A program made the position numbers and the translations under genes. Below, piece after piece: positions 36,145 to 44,616 of a stretch of 64,000 nt of DNA. How positions within the stretch are numbered: position 1 is the first letter of the stretch; each line of letters opens with the position of its first letter. A model generated the notes under the pieces. The model was not told where the DNA came from. It saw nothing but the letters and a program-made list of their open reading frames with translations, and did no database searches. The DNA is from Candidatus Obscuribacterales bacterium (lineage in GTDB: Bacteria > Cyanobacteriota > Vampirovibrionia > Obscuribacterales > Obscuribacteraceae): the NCBI GenBank assembly GCA_020054205.1, contig JAGVLS010000021.1, positions 124,001-188,000 on the forward strand. Direction: 5' to 3'.

Positions 36145-37227
36145 TTAAATATTTGCCTCCGGGGTCTTTGCCTCCACCGTTGCCGATGAGAAACGCTGAA
36201 TAATATTTTCAAACATAAGCAAAGTCAAAAATATTGTGCCTTGCATAATATTGACAGTAGCAAAAGGTAATTTTGTAGAAAGTTGCAAACTATCTGCTCC
36301 AGATAATAATCCACCTACAAATATAGAAACTATGATTATGGCTAAAGGATTATGCCGAGCTAACCAACAAACTAAAAAGCCAGTATAACCATAACCGGGA
36401 GAAATGCCAGAACGTAGTCGTCCTTCAATAGCTGATACTTGTCCAAATCCAGCAATAGCAGCTATTGCCCCTGAAACAAGCATTGAAATTATAATATATT
36501 TGACTACTGGCAAATGAGCGTAAGCTGCGGCTTTTGGATTGCCACCAATAACTCTAATGATAAAACCAGGTTTAGTCATTGGAATTAAAAAAGCAAAAAA
36601 CACAGCCATAACAATACCTATAAATAGACCAGGGTGCACACGACTAGCAAACAAATGCGGTAATTGTGCTGCATCGGAGAATGCCATAGTTTGTGGCCAA
36701 CTAGAAGAACTTGGATCTTGCCAGGGACCATGAATGAGAAATTCTACTAACAACAATGCTACATAATTTAATAGCAAAGTAACTATAGTTTCATTCACAC
36801 CAAATTTAGCTCGAAGAATAGCTGGCACCCCCGACCATACCGCTCCAAACAAACAAGCAACGACAAACATAGCTGGAATCATCTGCCAGGATGGAGCATT
36901 AGGAATAGTAATAGCAATCATAGTTGCTCCTATTGCTCCTAAATAAAGCTGTCCTTCAGCACCCACATTTAGCAATCCAACCCAACCAGCAATAGCCACG
37001 GCTAAAGCAGTAAGCATAATCGGAGTGGCGGCTACAAATGTTTCTGTAATAGCAAAACTACCTCCAAAAGCACTAGTAAAAATGCCAATATATGTCTCCA
37101 CTGGATTTCGTCCAACAGCAACTAAAAATATTGCTACAAGCAAAAGCCCAATACAAATAGCGGCAAGAGATCCAGCAATAGAGATAAGAGCTGCTCTAAT
37201 GTTTTTTAAAAATGAAACTGTGCTCAC
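36145..37227 (-). CDS. ABC transporter permease (nucleoside type, first permease)
   Basis: A 360-residue membrane protein with about nine to ten segments, matching the larger permease (YufP/BmpC-like). LTALAVAIAGWVGLLNVGAEGQLYLGAIGA (about 71-100) holds the N-G-EGQ signature of the family, and GYGYTGFLVCWLARHNPLAI is near 275. GTG start, 3 nt after the ATPase gene. Confidence 0.94.
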   Translation of the reverse strand: MSTVSFLKNIRAALISIAGSLAAICIGLLLVAIFLVAVGRNPVETYIGIFTSAFGGSFAITETFVAATPIMLTALAVAIAGWVGLLNVGAEGQLYLGAIGATMIAITIPNAPSWQMIPAMFVVACLFGAVWSGVPAILRAKFGVNETIVTLLLNYVALLLVEFLIHGPWQDPSSSSWPQTMAFSDAAQLPHLFASRVHPGLFIGIVMAVFFAFLIPMTKPGFIIRVIGGNPKAAAYAHLPVVKYIIISMLVSGAIAAIAGFGQVSAIEGRLRSGISPGYGYTGFLVCWLARHNPLAIIIVSIFVGGLLSGADSLQLSTKLPFATVNIMQGTIFLTLLMFENIIQRFSSATVEAKTPEANI

Positions 37228-37230
37228 AGG

Positions 37231-38802
37231 TTATTCAAGCCCTCCCATCATGAGCCCAATAGATTCAGAACTTATTTCACAAGTATCCTTAACCCCTGTT
37301 ATTTTGCCAGCGCACACCACAGCAATACGATCTGAAACCAATAACATTTCATCTAAGGAAGGAGAAATCAAAACTACAGTTTTTCCCTGATTAGCAAAAT
37401 TGCGCAATTCTTGCAAAACGTATTGCGTAGCAGCCATATCCAGTCCAGCGCACGGATTGACAGCTATAACTAAGTTTGCATCTTTATTTAATTCACGAGC
37501 AATTATCATTCTTTGCAAATTACCACCAGATAAATTTCCAGCTAAATTACTAGGGTTATTTGGACGAATTTGAAATTGATTTATATGTTTTTCTGCTTTT
37601 TCTTGAATATGTTTTTTATTCAACATGAGTGATTGCTTATTGCTTATATCGCGAAGTAGAAAATTGTCAATGAGCGACATAGAAGGAATTGACCCATAAA
37701 ACTGATGGGCAGGAATATGTGCTGCACACAAACAAGGATCTTGTAAGACTTTCCAAGGTAATTCTTTTCCTTCTAAATAAAGAGTCCCAGAATTAGGAAT
37801 AATTTGCCCACTCAGAATCCCAGCAATTTCATCTTGTCCACTACCGGTGAGTCCAGCAATTCCTAATACCTCTCCTTTTAATAACTCCAGATTTATATTT
37901 GTCAGGCGTCTATTATTAGCTGATTGATGCAATGAAATATTATCTAGCTTCAAATATATTTCGTTTTTTGTTTTAGCGGGAATTTTTTGTATTTGATTTA
38001 CCGAATCATCAATCATAAGTTTAGCTAAGTCGGCAGCTTTAATTTGACTTGCTTTATGTGTTGACAAAGATTGTCCATTTTTCAAAATAGTAATTTCAGA
38101 GGCAAATTTGAGGATTTCCTCTATATGATGGGTTATTAAAATAACAGTTCTGCCACTTGAAGCCAGATCTCTTACTACCGACAAGACCTCTTCTGCCTCG
38201 AGTGGAGACAATTGCGACGTTGGTTCATCCAGTATTAATACTTGGGCATCTTTCCACAACAATTTAAAGATTTCAACTTTTTGTTGTTCAGCACTAGTTA
38301 AACGCCAGACTGGAGAAAATAAATCAAATGTAAATCCCAACTCTGCCATTTTGGCAGAGATTTGTTTATAAGCTTTTTTTGCATCAATGATAAAAGAAGT
38401 TTTTGAATCACCTAGAAGAATGTTTTCTAAGACTGTTAGCGATGGCACCAAACTTAAGCGTTGATGAACCATGCCTATGCCTAACTTTCTAGCTTGTACT
38501 TGAGAATTAATGGTTACAGGGTTGCCATTTAATTTAATAGACCCGCCATCCGGTTGGTGGTATCCAGCCAGAATTCGCATTAATGTTGATTTGCCTGCCC
38601 CGTTTTCACCAAGCAAAGCATGGACAGTACCGGCGGCAATATTAACATTAACTGCATCATTAGCTAAAACATTGCCAAACCGCTTTGAGATAGACTCAAG
38701 ACGAATTGATATACCTTGCTTTGCATTGGGCAGCATATTTTCGACAGATGTTATGTGGTTATTTGTTTTAGTTTTTGCTGGAGCTGCGGTCGGGGAAAGC
38801 AT
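37231..38802 (-). CDS. ABC transporter ATPase with two ABC domains (nucleoside type)
   Basis: A 523-residue ATPase (YufO-like) powering the two permeases. The first domain has Walker A GENGAGKS, LTSAEQQKVEIFKLL in place of a perfect LSGGQ, and Walker B ILDEPTSQLSP. The second has a degenerate Walker A (GLTGSGQDEIAG, no GKS/T) but an intact NLSGGNLQRMIIAREL signature, the usual asymmetry in this family. The start is unsure: TTG 38817, ATG 38802 or ATG about 75 nt later all lack a clear ribosome-binding site; residues before IRLESISKRFG are not conserved family sequence. Confidence 0.9.
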   Translation of the reverse strand: MLSPTAAPAKTKTNNHITSVENMLPNAKQGISIRLESISKRFGNVLANDAVNVNIAAGTVHALLGENGAGKSTLMRILAGYHQPDGGSIKLNGNPVTINSQVQARKLGIGMVHQRLSLVPSLTVLENILLGDSKTSFIIDAKKAYKQISAKMAELGFTFDLFSPVWRLTSAEQQKVEIFKLLWKDAQVLILDEPTSQLSPLEAEEVLSVVRDLASSGRTVILITHHIEEILKFASEITILKNGQSLSTHKASQIKAADLAKLMIDDSVNQIQKIPAKTKNEIYLKLDNISLHQSANNRRLTNINLELLKGEVLGIAGLTGSGQDEIAGILSGQIIPNSGTLYLEGKELPWKVLQDPCLCAAHIPAHQFYGSIPSMSLIDNFLLRDISNKQSLMLNKKHIQEKAEKHINQFQIRPNNPSNLAGNLSGGNLQRMIIARELNKDANLVIAVNPCAGLDMAATQYVLQELRNFANQGKTVVLISPSLDEMLLVSDRIAVVCAGKITGVKDTCEISSESIGLMMGGLE

Positions 38803-38824
38803 AGGGGAATGTACCAAAGTAAGT

Positions 38825-38849
38825 AGACTTCTATGATCTATAGAAGTCT
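38825..38849. promoter_or_regulatory. 10-bp hairpin before the ABC operon
   Basis: AGACTTCTAT-GATCT-ATAGAAGTCT is a perfect 10-bp inverted repeat with a 5-nt loop, in the 80-95 nt between the TPR lipoprotein stop and the ABC ATPase start. No T-run follows on either strand, so it looks more like an operator or an RNA element of the ABC operon than a terminator. Confidence 0.45.
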
Positions 38850-38897
38850 TACTGAGAACAATGTGGGAATTACGCTATTAACATATTTGTTAATACA

Positions 38898-39542
38898 TTA
38901 ATTTGTTTTTTTAGCTTGTTCTAGTTTTTGTTTTGCTGCATTATTTTGTGGATTAATTTCAATTGCTTTTTTCCATTGAGCTAAAGCAGCATCTTTTTCA
39001 CCAGCACCCATTAAAGCTTCGCCTAATTTTTCATGCAATGTATCATCATCAGCATCTGCTTCTAGCAAATAACGATATTCATCAATAGCAATTTTATATT
39101 CTTTATTTGCTAATAATGCATCAGACAAAGCTTGATGTGAAGATAATTCTGATGGGGCTAATTCCATGGTTTTTTCTGCATAGAGCAAAGCTTCTTTATT
39201 CATTTGTTTTGCCAAATAAGCAGTAGACAAAGCACGTGGTGCAATTGCATTTTTAGGATCTACTACAATAGCTTGCTGCAAAACATCAATAGCTTCATCA
39301 TATTTTTCTAATTCGTTTAAAACAACACCTAAATTATTGAGAGCAGTGGCACTTTTAGGTTCACGTTTTAAAGCCTCGCGAAAGTCCTTTTCAGCTGCTT
39401 TGTAATCACCAGCTTTGAAATATTCACGTCCGGCAATTAAATAATCAGTTGCGGTTTTAAATGATCCACAAGCAGTGAGCAAGAGAGTAATTAACAAACC
39501 AACAAAAAGCATAACAATGGCAGATGAGTTATGAACAGGCAC
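38898..39542 (-). CDS. TPR lipoprotein (likely separate gene after aspS)
   Basis: If AspRS ends normally, this downstream part is its own 214-residue gene starting at GTG 39542, 5 nt after the alternative aspS stop; ATG 39512 is another start. Residues 8-24 are hydrophobic and end in LLTAC with Cys25, a good lipobox for the LspA encoded at 20148. About five TPR units follow (for example AGREYFKAGDYKAAEKDFRE, then AIDVLQQAIVVDPKNAIAP). The N terminus from GTG lacks the usual Lys/Arg, a point against this start. Function unknown; TPR lipoproteins commonly assist envelope complexes. Confidence 0.6.
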   Translation of the reverse strand: MPVHNSSAIVMLFVGLLITLLLTACGSFKTATDYLIAGREYFKAGDYKAAEKDFREALKREPKSATALNNLGVVLNELEKYDEAIDVLQQAIVVDPKNAIAPRALSTAYLAKQMNKEALLYAEKTMELAPSELSSHQALSDALLANKEYKIAIDEYRYLLEADADDDTLHEKLGEALMGAGEKDAALAQWKKAIEINPQNNAAKQKLEQAKKTN

Positions 39543-41333
39543 GTTATTTACTTTTGTTTTTTTAAATTCGATGTTTAGTTCAGCTAATTGTTCGGCAGAA
39601 GCAGATGAGGGTGCTTGAGTCATAAGGCATGCTCCAGATTGTGTTTTTGGGAAAGCAATTACATCACGAATAGATTTGCGACCAGCTAAAAGCATAACCA
39701 GTCTGTCCAAGCCGAGTGCTAGTCCACCATGTGGGGGGGCACCTGATTCTAAAGCATCTAATAAAAAACCAAATTTTTCTTTAGCAGTTTCATCATCTAT
39801 GCCGATGGCTTTAAAAGCCCTCTCTTGTAATTGCCTGTTATGAATTCTAATTGAACCACCACCAATTTCAACGCCATTATAAATAATGTCATATGCTCTC
39901 GCTTTACATTTGAGTGGCTCTTTTTCTAAAAGATCAATGTCTTCCATTTTAGGACTAGTGAAAGGATGATTTACTGCTTGCATTTTTTTATCTTGTTCTG
40001 AATATTCAAAAGCAGGAAAATCATAAAGCCATAATAAATTATGTTTGCTTTCATCAATTAGTTTCAGCTCTTCCCCAATATGTAGTCTCATCCTACCTAA
40101 GACATTTGCAACTTGTGCTTGATTGTCAGCAACCAATAGCAACATATCACCATTGTCTGCAGAAGCTAATCGCATCATTTCTTTTATCTCTTCTGGGCTA
40201 AAGTGCTGAGCAATACCAGAGCTTCTTATTGGTGCTTCTGAAAAAACAATCCAAGCTAGTCCTTTAGCACCACAATTTTTTGCAAATTCTTGCCAATTGT
40301 CGATTTGTTTACGTGAAATATTTTGGGCTAAATTTGCTGGCAAACATAAGCCTTTTAATTTGCCACCATTTTCAGCTACCAGACGAAACACTTTAAAATT
40401 ACATGTAAGTGCCAAAGATGTGAGATCTTTGATAGTTAAGTCAAAGCGCGTATCAGGTTTATCATTGCCATATTTATCCACAGCTTCAGCATAGGGCATG
40501 CGAGTAAAAGGTGGTTTTACATCTATGCCAGCTACTGTGAATGCTTCTTTCAACATGCCTTCTGTAATAGCCATGACTTGATCTTCATCAGTAAATGACA
40601 TTTCTAAATCTACTTGTGTAAATTCAGGCTGTCTATCAGCACGTAAATCTTCATCACGAAAACATCTAGCTATTTGATAATACCTATCCACTCCACTAAT
40701 CATCAAAGTTTGCTTAAAAAGTTGTGGTGATTGTGGTAAAGCATACCAAGTGCCTGGGTTCAATCTGCTTGGCACTAAGAAATCACGAGCACCTTCAGGA
40801 GTTGCTTTAGTTAAAATAGGAGTTTCTACTTCTATGAAACCTTGCGTATGCAAATATGATCTTATGGCATGCGTGACTTTATGTCTAAGATTTAAACAGT
40901 ATTGCATTTGCTCTCTACGCAAATCAATAAATCTATGTTTTAGCCGTAACGCTTCATCAACTTTTTCAGCCTCACTAAATTGAAATGGTAAAAGCTTGGC
41001 AGTATTTAGTATTTGTACTTGATCTGGATAAATTTCAATTGCACCAGTTTTATTTTCAGCATTGTTGCTGCCATCTGGTCTTTTGCTTACTTTCCCTTGA
41101 GCAATAATTACATATTCAGATTTAAGAGTCGAAAAAATATCATGGACAGCCTTATTGCCTTTTGGATCGGCTACTAATTGGATTTTGCCGCTACTGTCTC
41201 TTAGCTCAATAAATATCAAGCCACCCAAATCTCGTCTTACATCTACCCAACCGGCTATACAAACTGAATTGCCAATATTATTTGGGCTAAGAGAGCCTGC
41301 ATAATGAGTCCGTGTCAAAACCAATTCTTTCAT
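38898..41333 (-). CDS. aspS: Aspartyl-tRNA synthetase, in frame with a TPR lipoprotein domain
   Basis: AspRS charges tRNA with aspartate. Residues 1-590 are a full bacterial-type AspRS: OB anticodon-binding domain (about 15-110), motif 2 with RCFRDEDLRADRQPEFTQ near 215, the bacterial GAD insertion (about 300-430) and motif 3 GGLALGLDRLVMLLAG near 545. The frame then continues without a stop through a hydrophobic segment with a lipobox-like LLTAC into about five TPR repeats, 811 residues in total. A run of seven A (complement of 39557-39563) marks the junction; with six A the protein would end at the TAA at 39548-39550 with 594 residues, the normal AspRS length. ATG 41333 follows GAGGAG; the earlier TTG lies in that site. 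A real fusion, a frameshift site or a one-base sequence error are all possible. Confidence 0.85.
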   Translation of the reverse strand: MKELVLTRTHYAGSLSPNNIGNSVCIAGWVDVRRDLGGLIFIELRDSSGKIQLVADPKGNKAVHDIFSTLKSEYVIIAQGKVSKRPDGSNNAENKTGAIEIYPDQVQILNTAKLLPFQFSEAEKVDEALRLKHRFIDLRREQMQYCLNLRHKVTHAIRSYLHTQGFIEVETPILTKATPEGARDFLVPSRLNPGTWYALPQSPQLFKQTLMISGVDRYYQIARCFRDEDLRADRQPEFTQVDLEMSFTDEDQVMAITEGMLKEAFTVAGIDVKPPFTRMPYAEAVDKYGNDKPDTRFDLTIKDLTSLALTCNFKVFRLVAENGGKLKGLCLPANLAQNISRKQIDNWQEFAKNCGAKGLAWIVFSEAPIRSSGIAQHFSPEEIKEMMRLASADNGDMLLLVADNQAQVANVLGRMRLHIGEELKLIDESKHNLLWLYDFPAFEYSEQDKKMQAVNHPFTSPKMEDIDLLEKEPLKCKARAYDIIYNGVEIGGGSIRIHNRQLQERAFKAIGIDDETAKEKFGFLLDALESGAPPHGGLALGLDRLVMLLAGRKSIRDVIAFPKTQSGACLMTQAPSSASAEQLAELNIEFKKTKVNNVPVHNSSAIVMLFVGLLITLLLTACGSFKTATDYLIAGREYFKAGDYKAAEKDFREALKREPKSATALNNLGVVLNELEKYDEAIDVLQQAIVVDPKNAIAPRALSTAYLAKQMNKEALLYAEKTMELAPSELSSHQALSDALLANKEYKIAIDEYRYLLEADADDDTLHEKLGEALMGAGEKDAALAQWKKAIEINPQNNAAKQKLEQAKKTN

Positions 41334-41525
41334 TTTGCTCCTCAAAAAGGCTGTTAGGTGGACAACAACTGTTTAATTTATCTAAGATAGTCCAAATATT
41401 GCCATATTTTAGCTTGCCAACAATTCAGTGACTTAACTAAGATGGGGCTTTAGTTGTAAACTGATATTAGAGCTTCCAGTTTAAGCCGTTTATTCGTACT
41501 ATATTAGAAGGGCTAATTAATAAAC

Positions 41526-42134
41526 ATGCCAGAAATACCAGAATATGTAACCCAGATTCTTAACACTGCCTGGGGAGTAATACTTTTAGCGCTTGGAATT
41601 TCATTTATCTATAAGTTTTTCCAAGCTGCAATATTTGGGAAATTAACCTATTGGACTGGAATTGATAATTATGGCATTACGCCTGTCTGGTTTACTTTTA
41701 AGCCCTTAGCAAGGGCAGCAACGCCTTTCTTCTGCCATTTACCATATGGCAAGGATTCTCTGATTACAACAATCCAGCAAATCTGGGTCCATTTCTTTAG
41801 CATTTTCTTTTTTGCTGCTGCTGTAGTTTGTGTCACTTGGGGAGCAGATACATTAGGCTTGCCAGGAGCTAGTACGGTCAATTATGTTTTGTCTGGCGGC
41901 AGAACCGATATGCCACCAATAATTCGTTATAAACCAAGAACCAAGAAAGGAAAATTGAGGGTCATTCCTTACACATTCCCAATTGTTAAGAGAGCAGAAA
42001 AGACTGTATTTAAAGCAGCTACCACTAAAATTCCTTTTGACAGAGCAAAAAGCTTGAACGAATTTGAAAGACGTGGTCAAAACGTTGAGGAATACACCAA
42101 GATTGGTGAGGATTGGTTCAAAGACGACGACTAA
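41526..42134 (+). CDS. Hypothetical membrane protein, 202 aa
   Basis: Two hydrophobic segments (about 12-36 and 84-110) frame a soluble loop with ATPFFCHLPYGKDSL, and a charged C-terminal half of about 90 residues (KRAEKTVFKAATTKIPFDRAKS, then FERRGQNVEEYTKIGEDWF). No family recognised. It lies 5 nt before the WHxH protein and probably forms a transcript with it and rpsU. Confidence 0.72.
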   Translation: MPEIPEYVTQILNTAWGVILLALGISFIYKFFQAAIFGKLTYWTGIDNYGITPVWFTFKPLARAATPFFCHLPYGKDSLITTIQQIWVHFFSIFFFAAAVVCVTWGADTLGLPGASTVNYVLSGGRTDMPPIIRYKPRTKKGKLRVIPYTFPIVKRAEKTVFKAATTKIPFDRAKSLNEFERRGQNVEEYTKIGEDWFKDDD

Positions 42135-42139
42135 AATAA

Positions 42140-42664
42140 ATGCCTGATCAAAAAAAATGGCAAAACAAAATCGTTGATTCTTTGCATGAAATTGAAACAC
42201 ATGCTCAGCAGTTGCAGCGTAAAAAGCAAAGTTGGCATTTCCATATTTTGACTGGAAATTGCAAACTAAATGATTCAAATAGTTTTGCTTTTGTCTTAGA
42301 AAATCCTAGCGATAAAGAGTCTCTTGTTCATTATTGTGCCAGTAAACCAGCTGATTTAGGCATGAAGCTCGTTAAGTTATTACATGGAGACAATATTATT
42401 GAAGAGAATTTTGGTGATAATCAAACTTCTTTTTCAGAAGCGGTAAATAAAATGATTGATCGCGCTCAAACACTCGGTAGTGATAATACTTTGTGGCATC
42501 ATCATATGCTTTTCCCAGATTGTCGATATAACAATTACCCTGGTAATTGGACCATATTATTTGAAGATTGTAAGGACGGAGAAAGTATTGAAAGCGTTAG
42601 TAAAAGTGAGCCTAAAGACGAGCTGAGGGCAGTTGAAACCCTTTATTACCGTCAGGCTCGATGA
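42140..42664 (+). CDS. Hypothetical protein with duplicated WHxH...C domain
   Basis: A 174-residue soluble protein in which a unit occurs twice: WHFHILTGNCKLND (about 32-45) followed by FAFVLENPSDKESL, and WHHHMLFPDCRYNN (about 118-131) followed by WTILFEDCKDGESI. The paired His and Cys residues in each copy could bind a metal, although this is inference. A helix of about 25 residues with Gln/Lys precedes each copy. I know no named family. It ends 105 nt before the rpsU start. Confidence 0.75.
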   Translation: MPDQKKWQNKIVDSLHEIETHAQQLQRKKQSWHFHILTGNCKLNDSNSFAFVLENPSDKESLVHYCASKPADLGMKLVKLLHGDNIIEENFGDNQTSFSEAVNKMIDRAQTLGSDNTLWHHHMLFPDCRYNNYPGNWTILFEDCKDGESIESVSKSEPKDELRAVETLYYRQAR

Positions 42665-42769
42665 AATAAGTACTAGAAACAAATTAACTACTTCACTTGT
42701 TTGGCGATGGCAAGAGATGCTAAGATTAAACCATTGGTATATATCTTGTTTTCCGGGAAGGAGAATTGC

Positions 42770-42943
42770 TTGTCAGAGGTTAGAGTTGGAGAAGGAGAAA
42801 GTATTGAAGCAGCCTTGAAGCGCTTCAAGAAAAAAATTCAAAAGGCTGGAATTTTGTCTGAAATTAAACGCCGTGAGCGTTATGAAAAGCCAAGTGTCAA
42901 ACGTAAACGTAAAGCAGAAGCTGCTCGTAAACGTCGTTCATAA
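42770..42943 (+). CDS. rpsU: 30S ribosomal protein S21
   Basis: S21 helps mRNA start-site recognition on the small subunit. The 57-residue product reads (M)[18 protein letters not shown] and ends in a basic tail ([14 protein letters not shown]), as in S21. The start is TTG at 42770: an AAGGAG site at 42758-42763 lies six nucleotides before it and the sequence begins where S21 should; an ATG further upstream would add 23 unrelated residues. A terminator follows at 42975. Confidence 0.93.
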   Translation: MSEVRVGEGESIEAALKRFKKKIQKAGILSEIKRRERYEKPSVKRKRKAEAARKRRS

Positions 42944-42974
42944 TATCGTTTGTAAATCCAAGATTTAAATATTT

Positions 42975-43013
42975 GCTCCAGATTACACCAAATTTAGTCT
43001 GGGGCTTTCTTTT
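42975..43013 (+). terminator. Rho-independent terminator after rpsU
   Basis: GCTCCAGA (42975-42982) pairs with TCTGGGGC (42998-43005) with one G-T wobble, followed by TTTCTTTT. It lies 32 nt after the rpsU stop. Confidence 0.8.
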
Positions 43014-43111
43014 ATATAAAACAGGGATGTCAATATGGCTTTTGGGGTTTATTGCCACCTTATTTGGTGAATAAAACTGTATGTAACAACCAATGCTAAG
43101 GAGAGGCAATT

Positions 43112-43378
43112 ATGGGCTTTGCTAATCATAAAAGCTTTAGACAAGACAATTTAGTTAGTGTAAAAACAGAGTTTTTACGTGAAAAGCTCAATTATCTCTA
43201 TGACAGTTTACGCACCAATCCACAAGCAATGTCCAGTTGGGGTAGATTTGATTATTTGTGGGATTTGAAAGAATTAGCTTTGGTACAAGGTTTGAATTCA
43301 ATTGATATTCCGTTTAACTGGCTGGAAGAATTGGAAGAATTTTCTACCAATACAAAATCATTTCATCCAGGTCATTAG
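43112..43378 (+). CDS. Hypothetical protein, 88 aa
   Basis: A small helical protein (MGFANHKSFRQDNL...) preceded by a strong GGAGAGG site, so translation is likely. It contains LREKLNYLYDSLRTNPQAMS and LWDLKELALVQGLNSIDIPF, alternating amphipathic helices with Trp and Leu. No family recognised. In its leader, a hairpin (43048-43075; TTTATT...CACC/GGTG...AATAAA) lies 36 nt before the start. It converges on the TPR gene, 3 nt apart. Confidence 0.72.
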   Translation: MGFANHKSFRQDNLVSVKTEFLREKLNYLYDSLRTNPQAMSSWGRFDYLWDLKELALVQGLNSIDIPFNWLEELEEFSTNTKSFHPGH

Positions 43379-43381
43379 GGC

Positions 43382-44314
43382 TTAATTATTTTGCGTGGCT
43401 TTAGCACGTAATTCGTACTCTTTAGCTAAATCATCTTTTTTCATTGCATGATATAAAAGAGCACAATCTTGCAAGCTCTGAGTTACATCTGGATGTTTGG
43501 GTCCAAGAATTTTTTCGCGTGATTTTAAAGATTGCATAAGCAAAGATTCTGCTTGCTTCAAATCACCCTTCGCCATATAAAGCACACCCAGATTATTCAA
43601 CACCGTTGAAGTATATGGATGGTCAGCATTCAGTGATTTTGCAAGAATAGCCAAAGAGCGTTTGTATAATGGCTCAGCTTTTTCAAACTCATTGTGTGTA
43701 CGATACCATTCGGCAAGATTATTTATGCTTTGTGCTAATTCTGGACTGTCGGGAGCCAAAACTTTTTCTCTTTCAATCAAAGTTTTTTCCAATTCCGGTA
43801 AAGCATTTTCCTGGTTTTCAGAACGCATTTGTGCCAAATTGCTTTTTAGCATAAGAACATCGGGTGAATTTGCTCCTTTGTTTTTTTCCATTATTACAAT
43901 AGCTTTTTGCAATAATGGTATCGCATCTACAGTTCTTCCCTGCTGATTATAAAGTGTAGCTAAATTATTATAGCTAACAGCTAAATTGGGATGATTTGCT
44001 CCTAAAATTTTTTCTTTTATCGATATAGATTTTTTGTACAGCTCTTCTGCTTTAGCGTATTTACCTTGTACTTGATAAACGCCAGCTAGACTACCGAAAG
44101 TAATTGCAACGCGACTGTCTTCTTCACCAAATTTTTTAGCTAATTCAATAGCTCCCATGTATAGCTTTTCAGCATTTGCATAATTAGCCTGATTAAATGC
44201 AGCTTGTGCAGATTTACATTGAAGAGCCCATGGTGAATCATCTGCAGCAAAAGCAATAGGAAATGAATTCATTGCCATGAATAAAGACAAGCGCAATATA
44301 TGTTTCAAGAACAT
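43382..44314 (-). CDS. Exported kinesin-light-chain-like TPR protein
   Basis: A 310-residue protein with a signal peptide (MFLKHILRLSLFMAMNS..., cleaved near AFAAD) and about six TPR units of 42 residues of the kinesin-light-chain type, with repeated (A/S)EELYKKSLSI-(K/R)EK(I/V)LG-x-x-HP patterns. Such arrays in bacteria bind proteins; this one would act in the periplasm. It follows a 40-residue gene by 19 nt on the same strand. Confidence 0.88.
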   Translation of the reverse strand: MFLKHILRLSLFMAMNSFPIAFAADDSPWALQCKSAQAAFNQANYANAEKLYMGAIELAKKFGEEDSRVAITFGSLAGVYQVQGKYAKAEELYKKSISIKEKILGANHPNLAVSYNNLATLYNQQGRTVDAIPLLQKAIVIMEKNKGANSPDVLMLKSNLAQMRSENQENALPELEKTLIEREKVLAPDSPELAQSINNLAEWYRTHNEFEKAEPLYKRSLAILAKSLNADHPYTSTVLNNLGVLYMAKGDLKQAESLLMQSLKSREKILGPKHPDVTQSLQDCALLYHAMKKDDLAKEYELRAKATQNN

Positions 44315-44333
44315 TTTTTAGAAAAGGTCCTTA

Positions 44334-44456
44334 TTATTTATTATCTGTATGAACCATCATGAGCTTAGCTCTTTTGTATTCGTCCCAAGCGCTTTCTTCA
44401 GGCAATGGCAACAATGCATTGATAAATTTAGCAAATAAATTACATAGTCTAGTCAT
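44334..44456 (-). CDS. Small protein, 40 aa
   Basis: An ATG at 44456 follows a perfect GAGGAG site (complement of 44465-44470) with eight nucleotides between, and the frame runs 40 codons to TAA. The N-terminal half (MTRLCNLFAKFINALLPLP) is amphipathic and hydrophobic, the second half charged (ESAWDEYKRAKLMM...). It lies 19 nt before the exported TPR gene and is probably co-transcribed. No family is known; the strong ribosome-binding site is the main evidence. Confidence 0.6.
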   Translation of the reverse strand: MTRLCNLFAKFINALLPLPEESAWDEYKRAKLMMVHTDNK

Positions 44457-44562
44457 AGACTTATCTCCTCACAGGGTCTGGTTAATTACTAATATGCCCG
44501 CTGAAAGAAAATAATCGCGCTTGACATTTATTTTTGTCTAAGCCACGATCTTAGATTCTCTC

Positions 44563-44568
44563 TATAAT
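44563..44568 (+). promoter_or_regulatory. -10 element for the DUF47-PiT operon
   Basis: A perfect TATAAT, 48 nt before the DUF47 start. No good -35 lies at 16-18 nt, which would be expected for a promoter needing an activator such as PhoB; a GACA-N8-TGTC repeat (44523-44538) lies upstream. Confidence 0.45.
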
Positions 44569-44616
44569 AAATATCGGCAAACTAATACCTATATCCCTAC
44601 CTCAGGAAACACGTCA

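Noticed and set aside
42633-42818. Alternative frame overlapping the WHxH gene end and the rpsU start
   Set aside because: Out of frame with rpsU, whose TTG start and AAGGAG site are clear.
43035-43070. Possible 11-residue leader peptide (MAFGVYCHLIW) before the 88-aa gene, overlapping a hairpin
   Set aside because: The residues do not match an attenuation logic for any downstream biosynthetic gene, and such short frames are expected by chance.
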